From: Chrysogorgia sp. JL179-B06
Lineage: Eukaryota > Cnidaria > Anthozoa > Scleralcyonacea > Chrysogorgiidae
NCBI GenBank assembly: GCA_035772405.1
Contig: JAYKKM010000049.1
Span: 1,060,001-1,124,000 of the forward strand
Reading direction: 5' to 3'
DNA length: 64,000 nucleotides
The position numbers and the translations under genes were made by a program. This document shows positions 56,272-64,000 of the stretch, piece after piece. How positions within the stretch are numbered: position 1 is the first letter of the stretch; every line of letters starts with the position of its first letter. Below the pieces are notes generated by a model. The model worked only from the letters and a program-made list of their open reading frames with translations, was not told the origin of the DNA and searched no databases.

Positions 56272-59200
56272 TCAAATTACATCATCTTCAGATGAACTGT
56301 GGTCGTCAGTGACTTCGGCGTTTGCATCCTCAGGGTCGTCAGACAAGGAATCTTCGTCAGAGGAGTCAATTTTTGTTGAATTTGAAGTACTTTTGCTGTC
56401 CAAATCGAATCGTTCTGCTTTATAATCAAGCACATCTCTATGTCAAAAAAACTGATAGACTCAAGTTGGGGAATTATATTTGCGTAATTTATACTTTATA
56501 GTTTAAAATATTATTATAGATTAAAATTTGCACGAAAGACACTCGCGAAATCCTACTTATAGAAAACATGCGTGACATTGCTAATAGTTTGGATTGATAG
56601 AGGAATTTAAAAGTTCAATTAGCAGTACCTGGTTTGAATTTTCCGTATTTCTTTAGTATGACAAAATAAATATAATTTCTGGCTAGACCTTCGACCATTT
56701 TTAGGATTTAGATATGGCATACCTACATTCAGAAGATACCTGGCAAGCGTCTAGCGGCGGCTTTCCGTCAGGTCACATTTTTGCACATGCATGTACAGTA
56801 GTTCACTCAACATTTGGTACGCACAACACTTTATTTTTATATTCATACAGACACATTAATAAAAAACGTTTATGTTGCACTATTGAGTCCTGTATCACCG
56901 TCATTTGTGCTCAATTTTTCCGTTGTTGGACACTGCGTAAGTCTTAGCTTGTTTGTTTAATTTCATTATCACTGCCAGAGGGGCATACGCATGTCTCAAC
57001 GCAAAATTATTTTTTGGGATCATTTTTTTGGAACCTTGACTGCACTTTGGGTGGGGAAAAGAAACCCCTTGGTAGGCAGGGGTTAGGGTTAGGATTAGGG
57101 TTATTTAGGGTTAGTATTAAGGGTTAGTGTTAGTATTATGGTTAATATTAGCATAGGCAGGGGGGTGCATTCTGAGCAGTGAATTTTCAGCTCAGAAGTT
57201 TATAAAATTTCATATTTTGGACTGTTTTGCTGCACATCAGAGCTCATCAGCATGCCTAGGAACCGAATAGTTTTCCTGGGCCCTATTTTTGAGCAACACC
57301 GCCACTGGGAACCACTGACAACATATTAATGCAATGGTCAGCATGTCCGACATGGACGTTTTTTTCAACCGGGGCTATCTTTTGGCCTCAATAATTCCAC
57401 GATTTCCACCCTTCTTAGTTAAAAAAGAAAGCTTACTAGAGTAGGGCTGCGTAAACTAGAGAAATATTAGTACTTTAGTTTAGTAAAACACTCGGGTTAA
57501 CATGCAAAGATCAGGCGCTGGATTTAGAAGTTAGTCGCATAAATTAGACACTTCATGAACAACCCTATTGGTTATGCTTTTCTTAAGAATAATTCAGAAC
57601 AAAAACCTATCCAATAGGATTGTTATTCACAGGGATTTTGAATTGCAAATTCTAAATCTAATTTATGCGACTAACTTCTAAATCCGCACCTGAAGATTTG
57701 TGATTTTTTAAAATTACTTCTATGATAGTTTAACAGAACATTAATAGGATGTTGTTTTCCAACTTGTCGGAAATATCAAACATTCATACTATTCGATTAA
57801 TAACTTCTACTTTCGAATTCATATTTTTTGCTCCAATTTTTCTTTCAAATTCAATTATTTTTGGTGGGCCGAAAGCTATTCCGGCCCCCCTTTTATAATA
57901 TTGGGGGGCCGGGGCCGCAGCCCCCTGGGCCCCTGCTTCCTACGCCCCTGGTACATGTCCATATATATTAACGAAAAACGTGCATGTGTAATAATGCTTA
58001 GGCTAAACGATGGCAATTTGTGTTCTTCAGTAATATTGACGTCATCATTTATTTGGGCAAGTTATGCTCAGCCCCCTACAAAATTTTACCTACGTACTTT
58101 ACGTACGCCTATGAATATTAGAGTTAGTATTAGCTTAGCATTAGGGCAAGTAAAAAAATTTAGTAGTTTATTTTTTTATTTTTTTATTTTATTTGCATTG
58201 AAAATCTGTCTTGTTTTTGGGGCTTTTTGCGCCACCTTTCGGCCATTTTCGTGCGTTTCGGTATCTTCCATTACCTTTCGGCAACTTTCGAGACTTTTCG
58301 GTTCATTTCGGTTTTTACACGCCACAATTTGTTTTGGCGCAATCTTGTATCGAAGCAGTTGCAGAGAAATCCATTCGATTCTGTCATGGTTTTTGTTTTA
58401 GACCCTATTATGACTAATATGATACAACGTTAAATAGATTTAATGTGTTAAAATTAGGTTTTTGGTAGGGGTGATGGCCATTTCGGAGAAGTCATCTTGA
58501 AAAAAAAGAAAAGCCTGCATTCTTCTTTTTTTTAAAGTTAGGACGATAAACTACTATATTTTTTACTTGGCCTTAGCTCAGTATTAGGGCTAGTATTATG
58601 CAGTGGCGGCACTACGGGTGTGAAAACGGTGCGCCGCACCGGGGCCTATGGGCCGAGGGGGCCCATCAGCACATCCAGCAAACTGCCTCTTTTTATTAAT
58701 GGTGCTATTATTAATATTTTCTTAAAAATAATGGATACACTACAAAAAAAGTGATTTGTGGTCTTTAGATTTTACTCAAAAGTGCTCTCAAAATGCAGGA
58801 AATGCCATTTCAGAGACCCAAAATTCAAAAATTTTTCAGTGGAGAATTTCCCAGGCCCCAAAACCCCTCTACTATATGTGTGGGAGGGGAGCCCAAATTG
58901 TTTTGTCGCACCGGGGCCCACACCCACATAGTGCCGCCACTGGTATTATGACTAATATTAGTATGATGGTTAGTAGTATGGTGTGGGATGGCAAAGACCA
59001 TTTACAAAAGGGATGACTGCTGCATCAGCTTCTTATAACGCGCTTTTTTAGGCGGAAAAGCTGAAGCGTGGGAAACAAATCCGCAATACTTCTTGTTCAA
59101 TGTTTATATAATGCAATGTAAACAAACGATGTAAACAGAAACGTGGACATGCGCAGAACGGACTGGACGGCACCTTTAAAGTTTACACACAGCAATAAAA

Positions 59201-59675
59201 TTAAAATTTATTATGAGGTATAAAAACTTGAGTGTTTGTTGACGTTTTAAAAACTGCTAGAAATGCTGTTTTGATCTGAATAGGAGACTCAGGCTTTATC
59301 TCATCACAAAAATATTAAATATGTCAAAAAGTGGAGCGTCCTTGTATAGAGTAGCCTGGAGAGTGGAGGTTTGTAATATTATTAATGAAACGGCCTTCGC
59401 TCGTTTAATATATATCCTACATACTATAGTACACCAACCTTTCAGACTATTAATCAGTTAGCTTACCTGATTTTTTCGTCGCGATGTCCGTCGTTTTGGC
59501 AACGCAGTGCTCCTCAAAACCTCTGAGCCCAAGCAGATCGTCCTGGTTGTACAACACTTCCTCCATTGCTAAAACCAGTTGCTAGATTCTTAGACGGGTT
59601 GTTTCGCCTCTCTTCTCCTTTCTTTTCCCACTTTTTATAGATATCGTCTAAGGAATTGACACTAGTTCCACTCAT
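56272..59675 (-). CDS. Possible two-exon gene, acidic Ser/Asp-rich protein
   Basis: Exon 59521-59675 begins MSGTSVNSLDDIYKKWEKKG and ends VVQPGRSAWAQ in phase 2. Exon 56272-56437 starts after 'tttgacatag' in phase 2, encodes DVLDYKAERFDLDSKSTSNS and an acidic tail (SSDEDSLSDDPED ... SSSEDDVI) and ends with TGA. Joined, they make about 106 residues, with no family recognised. The weak point is the donor (AG|gttttg). A better donor, gtaagc, lies 54 bp further on, but the frame reaches it only through a stop. A second ATG in another frame (MEEVLYNQDDLLGLRGFEEH) also leads to that donor, but its phase does not match. The tail lies about 600 bp upstream of the GPAT start, on the same strand. Confidence 0.4.
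57000..57320. mobile_element. hAT-type end fragments and TTAGGG-like run
   Basis: The right end 'gagcaacaccgccactgg' resembles the CAGTGGCGG family. A degenerate 'gggttagtattagggttag' run occupies 57079-57150; it is not a telomere array. Confidence 0.5.
58130..58590 (+). repeat. Interspersed repeat, copy of the 7.9-8.2 kb family
   Basis: The copy contains 'ggggctttttgcgccacctttcgg', 'tttgttttggcgcaatcttg' and 'gataaactactatattttttacttggcc', all present inverted at 7905-8235. Confidence 0.75.
58601..58942. mobile_element. hAT MITE with perfect ends and 8-bp duplication
   Basis: CAGTGGCGGCACTA and its exact complement form the termini, and GTATTATG is duplicated at 58593-58600 and 58943-58950. 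The 342-bp body has no transposase. The left part of another copy is at about 1036-1250. Confidence 0.95.
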
Positions 59676-60844
59676 GTTCAACAAGACAACGAAAAATCAA
59701 TCTTCGGCCATGTTAGAAATTGTTCAGGGCTTGTGAAGTTTTTGATTGGATAAAATTTTCCCGCCGTGTATCGGAACAGCGGAGATGAGACCCTGGGTAC
59801 GAGGTTGGTAGTTCACTGGGTTGATCAGTGGGTTGGTATCATTGGTTGGTATCGGAAATGGAAACCTCGTTTGATTTTGCCCAAGGGCAAAATACAATGT
59901 GCTTACAATTTTGGTATGAAATTACTCTAAAAATTACAAATATAATAGACTACGACATAGGCCATGGCCGGAAAAAAGCTTCTCTTTAAACGTTCCGTGC
60001 GACACTTTGGTAACGTTACGTAACACTGTTAATGTTCCGTAAACCATATCAGTGGCATTGAGCGCGCAGCCGCAAGGGAGGTAACGAGGGGTTGAGTCTT
60101 CTTACGCCCGTGCTCCAGCTTTCAGCGGTTTTCCGCATTTTCTGCGGAGAGCTGAAGAAGTGGCAGAACAACATTTTGTTCTGACAAATACTAGTCTTAA
60201 GGCCCGAGTATGTTCTTAATGTATATAGTCTACATACTCAAACGCACTCTGCCTTGTAAAAGATGCTATACGCGTGTCATAACTCATAGAACGTGCTTTA
60301 TATATTTTGTAAATCATGTTAATTTTTGGGTAAATAAAAGTTGTTGTATTGTTGCTGTAATGTTGTCGTGGTGGTTGTTGTTGTGGTTGTTGACTGTTCT
60401 TGAAGAAGCATATACATAACGAAGATATCTAGTATCCCAAATTATTTAGAATACTGAGCGCAAGGGCGGTAGTTATAGCCCCCCACCCCAATATTTGAAA
60501 TGGGTGGGCTAAGTCCCCCCCCCCCAATATTTTTAGGATTTTAGAGCTAAAACACTGTTTGTTCCCTTGTTTAACGGCAACGGATATTCAGCGAAAGATA
60601 AACTAAATTATTCAAGGATCTGGTTCGTTTCCCCCTTGAATTCTGGTGCCGTGTCGGTTCTTATAAACTTTCTCACCTTCCAAACGTGCAATGAACATGA
60701 CAATTCTGTGAGGAACAATTTCAGAATGCAGGAAATACCATTTCAGAGACGGCTCTAGTTTTCAAAAAATTTTCGGGGGAGCATGTGAGGAACTGCTACG
60801 GCTCACCATCATGGCTTTTCATTACTGGTAGTAAAAAAGATTTT

Positions 60845-61372
60845 ATCATCGGAGGGGACAACTCAGGGAGATCCACTTGCTATGCCAACCTGCGCAGTGG
60901 GGATCGTTCCACTTCTTCCGCTAAATGCGCTAATCAAGATAGAAGATGACGGTGGCCCGGATAGCAGTGGAGTGAAGCATGCGGCATATGCATATGATCT
61001 TGGCTGTGCGGATCGCATCCTAATTCGTTTTGGACCCCTTCTTTGCTACTTCCCAAAAGCTTCAAAATCTTGGCTGGTAGTACTGAAAAGATAAACTTGA
61101 GTCTGCAAGGGAAATATTCGCTGGCTCAGAAATAAACGTGACATCAAAAGGGCATGGGTATCTCGGTAGTTACATCGGAACCAGCGAATCACGAGAGAAG
61201 TACGTCCAATTCCAAACTCTTGTCAAGAGGCTGTATATGGAGCATTTGTGGCAGGATTTCAGCACAAACTGTCTTACCACTTACGTATATCATCCCAAAC
61301 CTTGGTCCGTTGCTGAAGCCCAGGGGCGGATTTAGCGTAGGTCAAACAGGTCAAGCGACTGATGTAACTTTT
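60845..61372 (+). pseudogene. Degenerate reverse-transcriptase fragment
   Basis: Frames read YAYDLGCADRI and CYFPKASKSWLVVLK, then EINVTSKGHGYLGSYIGTSE and SREKYVQFQTLVKRLY. The order (ADD-like, YFPKxSKTWLVVK, GHRYLGSxIG) matches retroelement polymerases common in invertebrate genomes. It is broken by at least one frameshift. Confidence 0.55.
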
Positions 61373-62065
61373 TGCTAGCGTTAAAAATTCCGAATCGACC
61401 TTCAGCAGTCGCTGTAAAAATTGCCCAATTACAACAAGGTCCAGTTTTCCTCCCAGCCCTTTTCGCCGGCTACGCAAGCTAGTATTTACGCAGCATAATA
61501 TTTTGACAAAAAACATTATATATTGAAATCATAATATTTATTAAAGTTCTAACGTTTCGTTGTTTATAACACAACATCTTCAGAGAATAATAATAATTTA
61601 CATAAGTGCAGAAAGCCTAAATATATACAGTCAACTCTCGCCTTGCGGACACCCCGCCATTACGGACACCCGTTATTAAGGACAGTTGGTAAATCCCCCG
61701 GCCGAAACTACTATGAAATGTATTGAAATAACTCTCGCTATTACGGATTCTCGCTATTACGGAATTGCGGACACTTCACGTGGTCCCCAACAAAAATTTT
61801 TTATTGTTCTACTCTCGTTACAACGGACACCTTGGACGTATTTTTCTCTCGACACATGAAAACGAATGACTTTTTAATTTATCGAGTGACATATTTACAT
61901 ATTGTTATTTGTCAGCAGAAGTACTTTGAAGATTCCGTTCGTCATCATTTCTGTCGACAAAAATGAAAAACAGAAAAATATAAAGTAAGCGAGAATGCCG
62001 TGAGCGAAAGATCACATCAAAGCACGCCAGAGAGGTACTTCATCACAGACTGAAACTTCGTGTAA

Positions 62066-62645
62066 GGGACCGTTCATTTAATATGTCGGAGGAGGGGCCA
62101 GTAAAAGATAGGGGGGAGGGGTCATAAGATTTTTGAAGGCAAAGAGGGGGGTTATAAGAAAATACAAGGTGAAGAGGGGGGTCATATAAATTTTTGAAAT
62201 ACATCTGTAGTGTTTTTTTCTTTTTGCACAAAACAATGTCTTGGGTAATCGGAAATAAATTGAAATGAAAAGTCAACCAATACAGCTAGTTTCATTACTG
62301 CTTGTGCCAAGCATTTTGTTTCTGTTTTGTCAAAAGGTTCATGTATATTACTGCAACATTGCTCACAATCCTACATTTCCAACAATTTTATAATTGAAAT
62401 TTTTAAATATTTTAATTAGGGAGAATTTCAAGTCGAACTTTAGAGGACTTTGTCACCTATTGAATTAAGTTGAATATCGTGAACCTACGAATATGCTGTA
62501 ATAAAAAGAAATTGGGTAAGGGGGGGGGCTCTAAGAATTTTATCACATGTGTTAGGGGGGGTTATATGAATTTACTCAAATTTATTTTCGGTTTACCGCC
62601 CCCCCCCCCCCCCCCCCCCCTCCGACATATTAAATGAACGGTCCC
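62066..62645. mobile_element. Harbinger-type MITE nested in the pogo-type element
   Basis: GGGACCGTTCATTTAATATG and its exact complement at the right end are flanked by TAA (62063-62065, 62646-62648). The subterminal regions are rich in G runs at the left and a C run of over 20 at the right. Confidence 0.9.
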
Positions 62646-62885
62646 TAAGTTTTGTTAGTAAGCTCAGGAATATTAATTTAACATTAACCCATGCAATTAA
62701 ATCGAATTTTATACAACCGACAAACGATCTAATATCACGAACAGTTTACCGACAGCCTTAACTATTACAAGGTTTTCCCAACTTCCGGTCTGACCAATCG
62801 GTTTTACCGACGATGCCAGGCTTTACCGACCGACTCCGCGTTTTACCGACCAATTCAGTGAAAGGTGGGGGTGTCACCCCCCCGC

Positions 62886-62922
<37 letters not shown>
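62886..62922. repeat. (CA)n microsatellite
   Basis: A run of ca of about 36 bp. Confidence 0.95.
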
Positions 62923-62926
<4 letters not shown>

Positions 62927-63830
62927 ACCCCCGTACGGTACGCCCTGGTTACCGTTGTGTTTTTGGTTTTGGAATAAAAAAATATTTGAATACAAATTTT
63001 TGACTTGTATTTTGACTTGTACTGCATTCTTATGTATCACAGTAAACGTCAACTAGAAATTGAAATAAACTGGACATTTAAAAACAAAAAAGCAGTAATA
63101 TATTGTAGTGACATTTTACAACCTGAAATCGGGATATTTTCATCGCATCCCGCTATTGCGGACTCTCGCTATTCGGCGGACCAAATGACGGTCCCCCAGG
63201 GTGTCCGCTATAACGAGAGTTGACTGTAGTTACAAAGTTGTCATAAATTATGAATGAATTAACCAATCAAGAGAGAATATTAAAAATACATATTACAAGA
63301 TGAGACGACACTATTAAACGTTCACATGCAGAATTATAAGCTTACAAAAGAAATAATGGTGCGGTGCCAATATTTGCGTTTAAGGGTGGTGAGTAGAGTT
63401 TCGCGTAAAAGAAGTTCTGATTCAAAAGTACAACTAGAAATAATCTTAAAATCATTAAAGAAGACAGGGTGACCACGGTTACGGTGATGAGAAAGGATAC
63501 TTGTGAGGGGAGGTTACTGTGTACTTTTCCCAGCTTCCACACGTAAAATTGTATACAATATTCATGTGATCTAAGACGTAAGGGCATTTTATCTTTAAAA
63601 GAAAAGAAGTGAAAGACTATAACTGAAGGACGAGCAATAAACCCAATTGATCAATTTGACTGTAGGCGACTGAGAGAAGTTTTCGGAGTTGCGTTCGTAT
63701 TTAAACGAAGTGCTGTCCGGTAAACGGTAGAGAGAAAAGATGATTTGGAGAATAATAGTAAAAATGCATCTTTTAAAGATATGAGCTATTCTACAATTGG
63801 TTCTTATACTAGAAATTATAAAGCTATCAG

Positions 63831-63831
<1 letters not shown>

Positions 63832-63879
<48 letters not shown>

Positions 63880-63880
63880 T
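63832..63880. repeat. (TA)n microsatellite
   Basis: A run of about 46 bp, next to 'agctatcagctcatat', a sequence also seen near 0.35-0.42 and 24.0 kb. Confidence 0.95.
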
Positions 63881-64000
63881 AAAACGAATGTGATGTTGTT
63901 CACGGAACGTTGAAAGTGCTCAATACCATAAAGGTAGAGCGAATATATATAGTGAAAGTGGTCTTACCTCAAAATGATAAAAGCCGCAACTGTCAGTTTC

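Larger units (their letters stand above)
61628..63226. mobile_element. Pogo/Tigger-type element, non-autonomous
   Basis: The ends CAGTCAACTCTCG... and ...CGAGAGTTGACTG are flanked by TA (61626-61627, 63227-63228). Subterminal 'attacggacac' and 'cgctattgcggactctcgc' runs repeat the end sequence. No DDE transposase frame remains. A Harbinger-type MITE and a (CA)n run are nested inside. Confidence 0.85.
59690..64000. other. Intergenic region, no gene found
   Basis: Apart from the reverse-transcriptase fragment and the nested transposons, no exon with acceptable splice sites and family similarity was seen. A short 'gtaacgttacgtaacactgtt' motif lies at about 60010, and poly-C/poly-G tracts lie near 60515. 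Confidence 0.45.

Noticed and set aside
57079..57150. Interstitial telomere repeat (TTAGGG)n
   Set aside because: The gggttag units are irregular and mixed with gttagtatta; similar runs at 16.15-16.26 and 54.84-54.90 kb are also degenerate. It is a simple repeat and not a telomeric array.

Overview
The window is animal nuclear DNA. It is AT-rich, its genes are split into many short exons with GT-AG introns, and it is crowded with small DNA transposons, tRNA-derived SINEs and Penelope-type, LINE-type and hAT-type remnants. The mix suits a marine invertebrate, perhaps a cnidarian, but nothing seen here fixes the species. Most long open frames are by-products of simple repeats or transposons. 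The real coding content is two gene models that I rebuilt exon by exon from splice sites, reading-frame phase and protein-family similarity.

Layout. (1) About 1.7-18.25 kb, plus strand: the central and 3' part of a type I inositol polyphosphate 5-phosphatase (INPP5A-like). Eleven exons join in perfect phase, and there is one weaker candidate exon at each end. The 5' exons lie off the left edge. (2) 18.25-20.96 kb: a short tail-to-tail intergenic gap filled with foldback elements and a hAT MITE. (3) 20.96-55.67 kb, minus strand: a nearly complete mitochondrial-type glycerol-3-phosphate acyltransferase (GPAT1/GPAM-like) of 26 exons. It includes microexons of 22 and 28 nt and one GC-AG intron, and all four acyltransferase motifs are present. 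Its introns hold kilobase-scale minisatellites, SINEs, a LINE fragment, a Penelope GIY-YIG fragment and a hAT element nested in another element. (4) 56.27-59.68 kb, minus strand: a possible small two-exon gene with an acidic Ser/Asp-rich tail, unrecognised. (5) 59.7-64 kb: intergenic, with a degenerate reverse-transcriptase fragment and a pogo/Tigger-type element that contains a Harbinger-type MITE.

The two main genes act in inositol-phosphate signal termination and glycerolipid synthesis. They converge on a gap of about 2.7 kb. That they share any regulation is not shown by the sequence.

Among the more unusual observations are several palindromic MITE families that share TTAAAG termini and TTAA target sites, a head-to-head pair of hammerhead-like cores at 50.5 kb, a CpG-rich 20-bp satellite inside a GPAT intron, and a candidate INPP5A terminal exon that would replace the vertebrate CAAX box with a PDZ-ligand-like end.
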